Origin: Oscillatoriales cyanobacterium
Lineage (GTDB): Bacteria > Cyanobacteriota > Cyanobacteriia > Cyanobacteriales > Microcoleaceae
DNA: 64,000 nucleotides
Assembly: GCA_004292955.1 (NCBI GenBank)
Contig: RDXX01000081.1
Location: forward strand, 1 to 64,000
Reading direction: 5' to 3'
Below are positions 1 to 8,549 of this stretch, piece by piece; position 1 is the stretch's first letter, and each line of letters begins with the position of its first letter. Under the pieces are notes generated by a model. It worked only from the letters and a program-made list of their open reading frames with translations, made no database searches and was not told where the DNA came from. Both the position numbers and the translations under genes were made by a program.

Positions 1-1
1 G

Positions 2-61
2 AGCCGACTCCCTTGGGTGAAGCAGGAAGCAGACCCTTCAAGAGCAATCTTGATTGAATAG
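2..61 (+). pseudogene. Possible 3' end of a TnpB-like transposase (partial)
   Basis: The first 20 codons of the window in frame 2 read as a short basic tail containing LPWVKQEA and end in TAG. Cyanobacterial IS200/IS605 TnpB proteins often end in a similar VKQEA-type tail. The call rests on that resemblance alone because the rest of the gene lies outside the window. It could also be chance reading of non-coding DNA. Confidence 0.22.
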
Positions 62-558
62 TGAGACTTGAGAAAGTTTAGCTAAGTTTTGTGTAGCAGA
101 AACAGAGTTGGCTAGGGAATAGTGGGAAAATTTGGATTTTAGCCGTGTTTTCCGCTACTTAGTAGCTAGGCTGTTGATTTATACAGCCGTACTGCGCTTA
201 TTTACCTATAGCCAATATAACAGGCTGGAAGCCTGAGTGGGATCAGCCTAGCGGGGGGAAAACCCTCAATATGGGTATCGCAGCCGATTTGACAGCTAAT
301 TTTTTTGGCGAATTCCCCTCTGTTCAATCCTTTGAGGGCTTTTGTCAGGGCGATCGCATTTTAGAGGGCCTATGCAAAGAACCAATTTTTATTAACAACT
401 CGACTGATGCAGAGATTGTCCACCAGTCGAGTTGTCAACAAACAGGCGGCTATTATCTACCCTAGAAGTCGAATCTCTAGCTGAGTCCAGTTAACTGTTC
501 AGCTACTGCTAGAAAGTGGCAGAGTTCGGTAGGCTATATGTAGCAGCCCAATAGCTAA
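62..558. other. Intergenic region with one hairpin
   Basis: I see no convincing gene here. A 12-bp perfect stem (ACAACTCGACTG at 395-406 pairing with 424-435) has a 17-nt loop and no T-run, so it is a weak terminator candidate. A short open frame at 271-465 lacks a ribosome binding site and any family resemblance. Confidence 0.4.
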
Positions 559-1707
559 TTAGTCAAATTCTTGATTTAATCGCTTCTGATATTTCATCCA
601 CTGAATTTTGTGTACAGTGGCTTGAGGGTTCAGCACTGTTGTGGCAATTCCGTAAATTAGAGTAGGCAAAATCTCACGATTTAACCAGCTTTCTCCGGCT
701 TTTCTCATGAAGCGAGTTGCCACAATCTCTCTTAACTTATTGAGTTTTTTTAACGGCGACAGATTTTGGAAAAAGATTTCTTGGTATTGGCTCAAGGTTA
801 ACTCTGATTGACCGCGAATTCTGCGTTGCTGGTTTTCTTTAACGCAGTCTATCGCTAGACGCTTGTTAAACCAATATTTATCGGTTAACGAATTGCCCAA
901 AACTCGGTAGTTTCCTAAGGGCATCTTTGTGCTTAGCATCCCGTGCTTTTGAGCTAGTCTGGCCATCAGTTCGGTATCTGCACCTACTTTCCAGTCGTCT
1001 AAAAATCCTCCGATTTCTAGGATAGCTTCTCGTTCTACTACTAAAGCTGTAGGAAAAACCCAAGGAAGCGCGCCGTTTTCTTGAACATCCTGCAATTCTT
1101 CCCGATTTGTGGGATACGTGGGAATGTAGCTGACTTTCTCGCCTTCCTTGTTGAGATAGCGGAGGGCGTGACCGACTGATTTAACTTCTGGGTGTTTTTT
1201 GAGGAGATTCAAACATTCTTCTAGTTTGTTTGGTTCCCAGGTGTCGTCACTGTCTAAAAATGCGATAAATTTTCCGGTTGCTGCTTCGAGCATTAAATTT
1301 CTAGATTTGTAAGCTCCTAGGTTTTTCGGATTTTTGTAATACTTAATTCGCGGATCTTGCCCCGCCATGTCAGTAACTATTTTGTCGGTGCCGTCGGTGG
1401 AACCGTCATCAATCACTAGGATTTCTATATTCCGGTGAGTCCCCTGGAGTGCGGAGGCGATCGCTTCGCCTATAGTGTCTTTGGCGTTGAATGCCGGCAT
1501 GATGATGCTAACTTTTTCGCGGGAAAAATTTGTGCTAATGGCAAGTGATGCTGCTTTTCTGACAATCCTGGGTGCGAGAATAGTGGGCGACGCAGTTTTG
1601 AGTTTTCCTGTGTTTAACTTGTTATCGATTGCACCTCCCATATCTCTATTCTTGATGTTTTTGAGATTAAATCCGGGGATGAATGCGCCGATGTTGTTTG
1701 CGTTCAT
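559..1707 (-). CDS. Family 2 glycosyltransferase
   Basis: This 382-aa protein probably transfers a sugar from a nucleotide-sugar donor to a surface glycan; the acceptor cannot be read from sequence. About 60 residues precede a GT-A domain that starts VSIIMPAFNAKDTI, continues with VIDDGSTDGT (donor binding) and reaches the metal-binding FLDSDDTWEP near residue 150. The C-terminal 120 residues are basic and lack a clear membrane segment, so it is probably cytoplasmic or peripheral. It is a single gene, convergent with nothing visible. The GT2 fold is clear; the specific reaction is not. Confidence 0.9.
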   Translation of the reverse strand: MNANNIGAFIPGFNLKNIKNRDMGGAIDNKLNTGKLKTASPTILAPRIVRKAASLAISTNFSREKVSIIMPAFNAKDTIGEAIASALQGTHRNIEILVIDDGSTDGTDKIVTDMAGQDPRIKYYKNPKNLGAYKSRNLMLEAATGKFIAFLDSDDTWEPNKLEECLNLLKKHPEVKSVGHALRYLNKEGEKVSYIPTYPTNREELQDVQENGALPWVFPTALVVEREAILEIGGFLDDWKVGADTELMARLAQKHGMLSTKMPLGNYRVLGNSLTDKYWFNKRLAIDCVKENQQRRIRGQSELTLSQYQEIFFQNLSPLKKLNKLREIVATRFMRKAGESWLNREILPTLIYGIATTVLNPQATVHKIQWMKYQKRLNQEFD

Positions 1708-1885
1708 AAAGCTTGATGGAGATGTTTATTTGAGATGATTGTTTGCTTCAATAGATTCCGATTAACTAACACTCCGGACAGTTTGGTAAACTGCTCACTA
1801 AAACTTTTTGTTTTTTTAAGTTCAAGGATTGCGCTTTTTTTTAAAGTTGGGTCTACGGCCTGACTTTTAAAAAAGATCCAGCCTA

Positions 1886-2036
1886 TTACCAGAAAGAATT
1901 GGTTGAAAGCCGTAACCCCGATCGGGAGAAATTAAAATCAGACTATTCATTACTCCAATCCTCTGACTTAAGGGTAGAGGTCGCTCTCAAACTGTCAACT
2001 GTCAAGCGGTCAACTGTCAACTGTCAACTGTTGAAG
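1886..2036 (+). repeat. Interspersed repeat, copy A, ending in a TCAACTG heptamer array
   Basis: About 150 bp here is repeated in inverted orientation at 6924-7067. Both copies share AGAAAGAATTGGTTGAAAGC, ATTAAAATCAGACTATTC and GGTCGCTCTCAAACTG, and both end in tandem copies of a TCAACTG-type heptamer. The heptamer array is the short tandem repeat type common in filamentous cyanobacteria. It looks like a small non-coding mobile or recombinogenic repeat. The rest of 1708-2348 holds no gene that I can support. Confidence 0.75.
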
Positions 2037-2348
2037 TAGATAGGACTTTGAGCCTTAAAATAACCCAAAATTTTGCTCAGAATATTTGTTAATAAAAAAT
2101 TAATAATTAATGTAGCCATAGTAGCACTCTTCCCACTCGGCTGCAACACTTTTGGCTATAAGTTTTTTTGATAATGCTTAATATTTCTGATCATTTAAAT
2201 TACCATGTAGTGTATTTAACAATTACCCTACTGAACATATTTGAGTTTGAGTAAACTTGTGGCTGTTAATGATTCTTCGCTGAAGTGAAATTAAATCTAT
2301 GTCTTTAGGATGATGTCATTTAATTGTCACTGTAATATCTCCTAAGAG

Positions 2349-2495
2349 AGCGGGGGGAAATGTTTTCAAAGTTAAGCAATAAAGTGCGTATCTATACTTG
2401 TTTCATCACGGTAATATCTACTGACAAAGCGGGGAGAAATGTTTTCAAAGTTAAGCAATAAAGTGCGTATTTATACTTGTTTCATCACGGTAATA
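2349..2495 (+). repeat. 68-bp tandem duplication over the ggt translation start
   Basis: Positions 2349-2416 and 2428-2495 are 68-bp direct copies, offset by 79 bp, with two mismatches. Each copy contains the same SD-like purine tract (GGGG..AAATG) and the first codons of the gamma-glutamyltransferase gene. The first ATG (2360) is in a different frame from the gene and soon meets a stop, so only the ATG at 2439 yields the enzyme. The upstream copy is a decoy start or very short upstream ORF. Confidence 0.85.
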
Positions 2496-4166
2496 CTGTT
2501 AGGTGGGTGCCACCAGCAGCTACAGCCAAACTTGCAGCAGCAGCGCAGCAAACAGGTCATGGCAGTTTCGGCTCACCCCCTGGCGAGCGCCGCGGGGCTG
2601 AGCGTGCTGCAACAGGGAGGCAATGCGGTGGATGCGGCGGCTGCTACGGCTTTGGCGATTTCGGTGGTGGAGCCTTTTTCGGCGGGTATCGGCGGCGGAG
2701 GTTTTTTGCTGCTGCGACGGGCCGAAACGGGGACTGTGCAAGCGCTGGATTTCCGGGAACGATCGCCCAAACGAGCAACGCGCGATATGTACCTGGACAA
2801 GCAAGGTAAGGTACGCAAGCGGGCAAGTCTGGACGGGCATTTGGCGGCGGGCATTCCGGGTACTGTGGCTGGACTTTATACGGTGCACCGCGAGTATGGT
2901 AAGTTACCTTGGGCGCAGGTGGTGGCTCCGGCGATCGCCCTTGCCCAAAAGGGTTTTCCAGTAAGTTCCCGCTTCACAAAGGCTACTCTGCAACGAAAGG
3001 ATGCGATTAACAAGAATCGGGCGGCACGGGATATTTTCACTCGTGGTGATGTTTTATACCAACCGGGGGAGGTTTTGGTGCAGCGAGATTTGGCGCGGAC
3101 ATTGCGACAAATTGCACAAAATCCCCAAAGTTTTTATCGCGGAGATATTGCGCGGGCGATCGCCACCGACATGGCTAAAAATGGTGGCATTATCACTCTC
3201 GAAGACCTGAAAAACTATACGCCGATTTGGCGCAATCCGGTTTGTGGCAAGTTTCGCACTTACGAAATTTGCGCGATGTCGCCTCCCTCTTCCGGTGGCG
3301 TTCATTTGTTGCAAATCCTCAATATTCTAGGCGATACCGATCTCAAGAGTTTGGGAAGGAAAAGCCCGGATGCGCTACATTTGCTGGCGGAATCGATGAG
3401 GATTGCCTATGCTGACAGGGCCGAATATTTGGGCGATCCAGATTTTGTCAGCGTACCTGTCAAAGCTCTGACTAACAGAAATTATGGGAAATTTCGCCGA
3501 TCGCAAATCGAAATTTCCAAAGCCAAACCTTCGAGCGAAGTAAAAGCTGTTGATGCTCAAACTTTGAGCCGCTTTGTGTACGAGTCGCCGGAAACTACGC
3601 ACCTGACGGTAGTTGACAAAGAGCGCAATGTTGTTAGTTTGACGTTTACGGTGAATGGAGGTTTTGGGGCTGGGGTTGTGGCGGCGGGTACGGGAATTTT
3701 GCTCAACAATGAGATGGATGATTTTGCTGCTGCGCCGGGAGTGCCGAATTTGTTTGGTTTGGTGGGCGGTGAGGCAAATGCGATCGCCCCTCTTAAAACT
3801 CCTTTATCCAGCATGACACCGGTTATCGTGACGGAAAATGGCCAATTTCGCCTTGCTGCGGGGGCTCCTGGAGGCAGCACGATTATTACCACGGTTTTGC
3901 AAATTGTCCTCAACCTGTTGGTTTACGACATGAATGTGGGCGAGGCTGTGTCTGCTCCCCGGGTGCACCATCAGTGGCAGCCGGATCGCCTGATGGTGGA
4001 ACGCGGAGGTTTTGAGGCTGGGACGCTTGAGGAGTTACGCAGGCGGGGACACCAGATTGTCGAACGTGACGGCTGGGGAAATGCAAATGCGATCGTCCTG
4101 ACTGATGACGGTTGGTTGGAAGGGGCTGCCGATCCGCGCGGGGAAGGAGAAGCAAGGGGGTTTTAG
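2439..4166 (+). CDS. ggt: Gamma-glutamyltransferase (glutathione hydrolase)
   Basis: This 575-aa enzyme cleaves the gamma-glutamyl bond of glutathione and can transfer the glutamyl group to amino acids or water. It is an autocatalytically cleaved N-terminal nucleophile hydrolase. Residues 1-25 form a lipoprotein signal ending in the lipobox LLGGC, so a periplasmic membrane anchor is likely. The processing and nucleophile site is Thr386 in ETTHLTVVD, and the oxyanion and substrate motifs PLSSMTPVIV and APGGSTI follow. Length matches the family. The start at 2439 is in frame with the signal peptide; the identical ATG at 2360 belongs to a tandem duplication and is out of frame. Confidence 0.95.
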   Translation: MFSKLSNKVRIYTCFITVILLGGCHQQLQPNLQQQRSKQVMAVSAHPLASAAGLSVLQQGGNAVDAAAATALAISVVEPFSAGIGGGGFLLLRRAETGTVQALDFRERSPKRATRDMYLDKQGKVRKRASLDGHLAAGIPGTVAGLYTVHREYGKLPWAQVVAPAIALAQKGFPVSSRFTKATLQRKDAINKNRAARDIFTRGDVLYQPGEVLVQRDLARTLRQIAQNPQSFYRGDIARAIATDMAKNGGIITLEDLKNYTPIWRNPVCGKFRTYEICAMSPPSSGGVHLLQILNILGDTDLKSLGRKSPDALHLLAESMRIAYADRAEYLGDPDFVSVPVKALTNRNYGKFRRSQIEISKAKPSSEVKAVDAQTLSRFVYESPETTHLTVVDKERNVVSLTFTVNGGFGAGVVAAGTGILLNNEMDDFAAAPGVPNLFGLVGGEANAIAPLKTPLSSMTPVIVTENGQFRLAAGAPGGSTIITTVLQIVLNLLVYDMNVGEAVSAPRVHHQWQPDRLMVERGGFEAGTLEELRRRGHQIVERDGWGNANAIVLTDDGWLEGAADPRGEGEARGF

Positions 4167-4600
4167 CGATCGGTGATTAGTGCTGTCCCCGCTCGCGAAC
4201 TTTCTCATCAGTCATTTGTCATCAGTCATTTGTTTTGATATCAGGTGGAGTCGATCGACCCCACTCGATATCAATTGCGGATTTACCCAAAAACCCCGGT
4301 TTTTTATTTTAGCAAAATCTTTTGTCAAGGGCGATCGTAAACCTCATAAAAACCAGGTTTCTTGGGTATCCTGTGCCTACTTCCTCAAATTATTAGTCTG
4401 TGTACGTATATTTTGGTATTAGTATTTTATCCTGAAGTTTATTGATTGAATAATTGCTAAGAAATACCCAAAATATTAACCATCCAAGCCGTAAAATTAC
4501 GTAGATGTAAAGTCATTGTAAAGGCACTAGACATTGATGCTTATCTAATGTAAAAATGAATTTAGACATTAAACAATCTTAGTCTTTTAAACAAAAATAT
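4167..4600. other. Intergenic region
   Basis: I see no gene. The stretch contains a degenerate AAACC(C)GG repeat pair around 4288-4365, similar to inverted repeats at 12585-12655 and 20639-20703, followed by an AT-rich probable promoter region for the PEP-CTERM gene. Confidence 0.4.
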
Positions 4601-5530
4601 ATGATAAGTTATCACAAAATTGCTGCCTTAACAGCTACCTTGACTGCTGCTCTGAGCTTTTTGGCATCACCAGTAATGGCATTTTCGGTAGGGGCAACTA
4701 ATAACACTGAGATTTTGAAAAATAATTTGTTAGGAAATAACATAGCAGGATTGAGTGATTTCTCTGTTTTAATTACCGGAAATCAGGCTGCCTTTGGTAC
4801 TTTTATTAATGACCCTTTTGGTTTGCAGTCAGGCGTTGTTCTCAGCACTGGCAAAGTCACCAATATACCGGGCCAGAATCGGAAAGATAACCTAATGACC
4901 AACGGCAGCGATCTAAACACCGACTTTGGAGTAAAGGGCGAAGCTGGGGATTTAACTCAGCTAGACCTCAGATTTTTTGCTGACGACACTGCTGAAAAAT
5001 TGTTCTTTGAGTATGTATTTGGTTCAGAGGAGTTTCCTGAGTTCGGCGGTTCTGAATACAATGACGATTTTGAACTGTTGCTGAATGGTCGTAATTTGGC
5101 AAAATTGAGCGACGGGAAAACAGTTACGATTAATAATCTCGTTCCCGATCCAAATAATCGCTCTACAGATCACTCAGACTATATTAACAACCCAAGTTTG
5201 ATGGGTATTGCTGCTAACATCATTAAGCTAGACGGTTTTACTAAAGTTTTAGGGTTTGAGGGTTTGCTCAAGCAAAATCAGACAAATGTTCTCAGCATCC
5301 GCATGAAAGATGTGGGCGACGGTAATTTTGATTCGGCTGTATTTATTAAAGGCGGTTCTGTGGGAACGATCAAAGCTGATACAATTCCCAAATCGGTGGC
5401 TGTATTGATTAAAGACAGTTCTGTGGAGACGGTAGAAGCTGAGCCAGTTCCAGAACCGATGACGGTCGGAGGTTTGATGGCGGGAGGTGCTATGCTGGCT
5501 GCTGGACGAAAGTTGCGTCGCCGGAAATAA
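4601..5530 (+). CDS. PEP-CTERM exported protein with a choice-of-anchor L-type domain
   Basis: This 309-aa protein is probably exported and displayed at the cell surface. Residues 1-28 form a signal peptide ending near PVMAFS. The main body resembles the choice-of-anchor L family: an early NNLLGNNIAGLS, then FGLQSGVVLSTG and FEYVFGSEEFPEFGGSEYND. The C-terminus is a PEP-CTERM sorting signal: VPEP, a hydrophobic helix, and the basic end RKLRRRK. PEP-CTERM signals are cut by an exosortase, which is not in this window. The gene stands alone. The domain call is by pattern; the function, adhesion or matrix formation, is inferred. Confidence 0.85.
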   Translation: MISYHKIAALTATLTAALSFLASPVMAFSVGATNNTEILKNNLLGNNIAGLSDFSVLITGNQAAFGTFINDPFGLQSGVVLSTGKVTNIPGQNRKDNLMTNGSDLNTDFGVKGEAGDLTQLDLRFFADDTAEKLFFEYVFGSEEFPEFGGSEYNDDFELLLNGRNLAKLSDGKTVTINNLVPDPNNRSTDHSDYINNPSLMGIAANIIKLDGFTKVLGFEGLLKQNQTNVLSIRMKDVGDGNFDSAVFIKGGSVGTIKADTIPKSVAVLIKDSSVETVEAEPVPEPMTVGGLMAGGAMLAAGRKLRRRK

Positions 5531-5742
5531 TCAATCACGGAAGCGTTCAATCAAAAAAAATCAAGATGGTTAAGTATGTAAAATTATTAGTTTGCAAACC
5601 CAATCAATTTCCCAAGTTTTGAGATAATAATTGTGAGAAAAGCCTCCCCCAAAAGCCTAAAAAGGTGAAAAGTCAGATCCAACTTGCTGTACATCTCTTG
5701 GGGGAGATTTTGGGAATGGAAAATTCGCTGCCGGCTATAGAT

Positions 5743-6030
5743 CAATACGGTTCACTTAAGATGGTCCGAAGAGAGGAACGAAGCATAAGCCCTAGCCCTT
5801 TCAGGGCAGCTTCGCCAACGGGCAGGCACGCGCCAACCCAGTATCTATTTTTCATGAGTTTTCCCTCTTGTCATATCATTTCCGGTTGCACTCCTTATGA
5901 TATAGAGGAGACGGCAGTGCCGTGTCCCTACCGTGATTAATCGTAGGGACACGGCACTGCCGTCTCCTAATTTCCGTTAATAATTCCGATGCAACCGGAA
6001 ACGATATCATCTCTTAAGTTAACCGTATTG
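5743..6030. repeat. Nested palindromic repeats (MITE within MITE)
   Basis: The outer element has inverted ends of the type CAATACGG..ACTTAAGAT (5743-5762 and 6012-6030) and is related to a second copy at 59126-59232. Inside it lies a second inverted repeat, ATATCATTTCCGGTTGCA at 5873-5890 facing its complement at 5990-6010. Inside that is a perfect 25-bp stem (5907-5931 with 5943-5967, starting GGAGACGGCAGTGCC). No transposase is encoded. This layering shows successive insertions of small non-autonomous elements. Confidence 0.8.
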
Positions 6031-6040
6031 GGCTATAGAT

Positions 6041-6181
6041 ATTATTAATTCAGCATGGCAACAACTAACCCCAATCAAAACAGTTACAATTGAGAGAGAA
6101 TTCCCAGCAGGTACTTCCCTCAAGCGTCTGAAAATCCAAGAATTTGACAATGACATGGAAGTATTCCAGGTAGTGCTGTGA
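6041..6181 (+). pseudogene. C-terminal fragment of an unidentified protein
   Basis: An open frame with no start codon runs directly out of the nested repeat at 5743-6030 and stops at 6179-6181. Its 46 residues (including LTPIKTVTIEREF and LKIQEFDNDMEVF) look like real protein with balanced composition. I do not recognise the family. The most likely reading is a gene whose 5' part was lost when the repeat inserted. Confidence 0.4.
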
Positions 6182-6359
6182 AGGAAAGGATGGAGTAAGC
6201 TACTCTTAGAGAGAATTGTTTGCTATTGGTTATATGACAGTAGAAATTCTTCAATTTTAGATTCGAGACTCAAGTTCAAGCTCCCAGATTTAATGCTGCA
6301 AGTAAATCTAAAATATAAAATACAAAATCGACTGACATATACAGTACAGGAAAAAAACA

Positions 6360-6803
6360 ATGGCTAGAATTAGACTGATGCACGCTAAGCTACATGGAGT
6401 GCGCGTAACCGATGCAAATGTTAATTATGTAGGCAGCGTCACCATTGACAATGAATTGATCGATAAGGTGGGAATTCTGCCTTTACAGGAGGTGGAAATT
6501 TGGAATGTTAGCAATGGGAACCGCTTGTCAACCTATGTGTTGCCAGGACAGCCGGGAAGTGGTATCATTTGTCTCAACGGTGCAGCATCTCATTTGTGCG
6601 ATCCTGGAGATTTTGTAATTATTGCTGCCTATGAAGAATGCGATCGCGCTGAGGTATTTCGCACCGGGCACGAGGCGCGAGTAGTAATTGCCGATGAACA
6701 CAATCGTTGTAAAAAGTTTTTCTACCAGACTTTAGTTCCCTGCGAGGGCAAACTTTTGTTTCAATCTGAGACAACCGAATTACCACCAACCACGAATTCC
6801 TAA
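6360..6803 (+). CDS. panD: Aspartate 1-decarboxylase proenzyme
   Basis: This 147-aa pyruvoyl enzyme makes beta-alanine from L-aspartate for pantothenate and CoA synthesis in the cytoplasm. The start IRLMHAKLHGVRVT and the self-cleavage site YVGSVTID are present; cleavage between Gly25 and Ser26 would create the pyruvoyl group. Lys10 and the GAASHL and GDFVIIAAY motifs match the family. Bacterial PanD is usually 115-130 aa, so this has a short extra C-terminal tail rich in Thr/Pro. The gene stands alone between repeat-rich spacers. Confidence 0.96.
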   Translation: MARIRLMHAKLHGVRVTDANVNYVGSVTIDNELIDKVGILPLQEVEIWNVSNGNRLSTYVLPGQPGSGIICLNGAASHLCDPGDFVIIAAYEECDRAEVFRTGHEARVVIADEHNRCKKFFYQTLVPCEGKLLFQSETTELPPTTNS

Positions 6804-6923
6804 CGTTTTATCACAAAAAAAGTAGGACTTACGCATGGGAACCCAGAAACCGGGTTTGTTACCGATATTAAAGACTCCCAGCGAATATTTGTGTGAAAAA
6901 ACGCGGTTTGTTCCATCGGAGGG

Positions 6924-7067
6924 CTTCAACAGTTGACAGTTGACAGTTGACAGTTGACAGTTTGAGAGCGACCTCTACCTATAAGTCCGAGGATTGGAGT
7001 AATGAATAGTCTGATTTTAATTTCTCTCTCGAAGGCGGGCGGGCTTTCAACCAATTCTTTCTGGTAA
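6924..7067 (-). repeat. Interspersed repeat, copy B (inverted relative to 1886-2036)
   Basis: This is the reverse complement of the repeat at 1886-2036, with four GTTGACA heptamers at 6932-6960 and the conserved TTTGAGAGCGACCTCTACC. The surrounding 6804-7463 spacer holds no gene I can support. It also contains an AGAAACCGGGTTTG half-repeat near 6845 and the palindrome at 7302-7363. Confidence 0.75.
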
Positions 7068-7301
7068 GTCCCGAAGAGGATTTTTGGCATCAGCTATGAA
7101 ATTTTTGGATCGAAACAATGAAATGCTGTTCTTTCAAGTTTTGAACCCATTTCCTTTAATGAGTTTTATCGGTTGGTATTACCTGTCTGCGAGCAAGCAG
7201 CAGATGAAGAAATCGGGATAAGATTCAAACATAAAGGTAATACTAAAGTGTGCAAGTTAAATGTGGAACAGCTTATAATTTGACATAACTTAACCGCTAT
7301 A

Positions 7302-7363
7302 GGTTCGTAGTGAGGACTTTAGTCCTCTCAATTTGAAGAGGACTAAAGTCCTCACTACGAACC
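7302..7363. repeat. Palindromic repeat, GTAGTGAGGACTTTAG family, copy 1
   Basis: This is a 62-bp near-perfect palindrome starting GGTTCGTAGTGAGGAC and ending with its complement. Related copies lie at 59570-59628, 61247-61302 and 63450-63508. It would fold into a long hairpin in DNA or RNA. Four intergenic copies in 64 kb mark it as an abundant small dispersed repeat. Confidence 0.9.
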
Positions 7364-7463
7364 GATTTTATGGGGGTTGTTTTAGGTGACACTATCTAAG
7401 TTGGGAGTAACAATTTGCCGAAACTAGATTTTTGGCTTCAGAATTGAGGAAAAACTCAATCCT

Positions 7464-8441
7464 TTAACTGTGTACGGTACCGTCGGGCAAGATTGTACCT
7501 GTTAATCTAGCTCCTGTGAGTTTTACCATGACGCGATCGCCATAACCGATTTTAGCACCCGTCAAATCCGCACCGCTCAAGTCTGCACCGCTCAAATCCG
7601 CTCCGATTAAATTGGTTTCTCTCAGGTTGGCATTAATCAAACAAGCTCCTAACAGGTTAGCCCTAAACAAGTTAGCTTTTTGTAAATTCGCACCTGTGAG
7701 GTTGATGTTGTGGAGAAAAGTATCGCTTAAGTCGGCTTCACTCAGGTTTGCATTGCTCAAGTTTCTCCCTGAAAAATCCTTTTCTTTTAAGGAAGCTCCT
7801 TTGAAGTTGGAACCGCTCAAATCGGGAGCTTGCGGCGCAGCTTGTCGGTAAGATTGAGATGGCTGCGGCTGTGGCGATTGGTAGCGGGAGGCATCGGAAT
7901 AAGGCCCCGTCGGATTTGGAGCATAGTTTCCACCATAATTTCCCGCATAATTACCAGCAGGTTTTCCTGAATAGGGTTCGGAAGAGTAGCGTGGCTCTTT
8001 TGGCGTTGCTGGTGGTGGCTGGGTGTTTCTGTACTGAGTGTTTTGTGGCTGGGTATTTTGTTGTTGGGTGTTTTGTTGTTGGGTGTTTTGATACTGAGTA
8101 TTTCTGTACTGGGTGTTTTGTTGCTGGGTGTTTTGATACTGAGTATTTCTGTACTGGGTGTTTTGTTGCTGGGTGTTTTGCTGCTGGGTGTGTTTGTGCT
8201 GAGTATTTTTATGCTGAGTGTTCTGATTTTGACCTCTTGGCTGAATCGATCGCAATTGTTCCCGAGCTTGATTAATTTCCTTAATCTTTTCTTCAGCTTT
8301 CTGGAGTAGTCTAGGATTATCTTTAGGGATGCGATCGGGGTGCCAAATGAACGCTAAATCCTTGTAAGCTTGAGTAATTTCTTCTCGGGAAGCTCCCGGT
8401 AATAGTCCCAGCACTCTATAGTATTGATCGAGGTCGTTCAT
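7464..8441 (-). CDS. DnaJ-domain protein with pentapeptide repeats
   Basis: This 325-aa protein has three parts. Residues 1-66 are a J domain with the essential HPD motif (FIWHPDRIP), which would stimulate a DnaK ATPase. Residues about 70-190 are a low-complexity linker with many N-T-Q triplets followed by a Pro/Tyr/Ser-rich section. Residues about 205-325 are pentapeptide repeats (SNANLSEADLS, LTGANLQKANLF, LIGADLSGADLS), which form a right-handed beta-helix. There is no J-protein zinc or substrate domain. This suggests a client-specific DnaK targeting factor whose client binds the helix; the client is unknown. The linker DNA is a tandem repeat and probably varies between strains. Confidence 0.92.
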   Translation of the reverse strand: MNDLDQYYRVLGLLPGASREEITQAYKDLAFIWHPDRIPKDNPRLLQKAEEKIKEINQAREQLRSIQPRGQNQNTQHKNTQHKHTQQQNTQQQNTQYRNTQYQNTQQQNTQYRNTQYQNTQQQNTQQQNTQPQNTQYRNTQPPPATPKEPRYSSEPYSGKPAGNYAGNYGGNYAPNPTGPYSDASRYQSPQPQPSQSYRQAAPQAPDLSGSNFKGASLKEKDFSGRNLSNANLSEADLSDTFLHNINLTGANLQKANLFRANLLGACLINANLRETNLIGADLSGADLSGADLTGAKIGYGDRVMVKLTGARLTGTILPDGTVHS

Positions 8442-8549
8442 ATTACCACCTTTCGCTTTAAGAAATTAGGAATTAAAAATTAAGATCGGAGCAAAAACGG
8501 CTATAAAAGCTTGTTTGTCCGATCGTACATTGGATGAACTATAACTCAG

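Noticed and set aside
271-465. 64-codon frame with ATG
   Set aside because: No ribosome binding site, no family resemblance, and it contains a hairpin at 395-435; likely chance.
2520-2888. Long open frames antisense and in other frames across the ggt gene
   Set aside because: They arise from the high G+C and codon pattern of ggt and carry Arg/Ser-rich, non-protein-like sequence.
7859-8309. Cys/Val/Gly- and Leu-rich frames opposite the DnaJ-pentapeptide gene
   Set aside because: They are reverse translations of the Asn-Thr-Gln repeat DNA, not genes, although the composition looks membrane-like.
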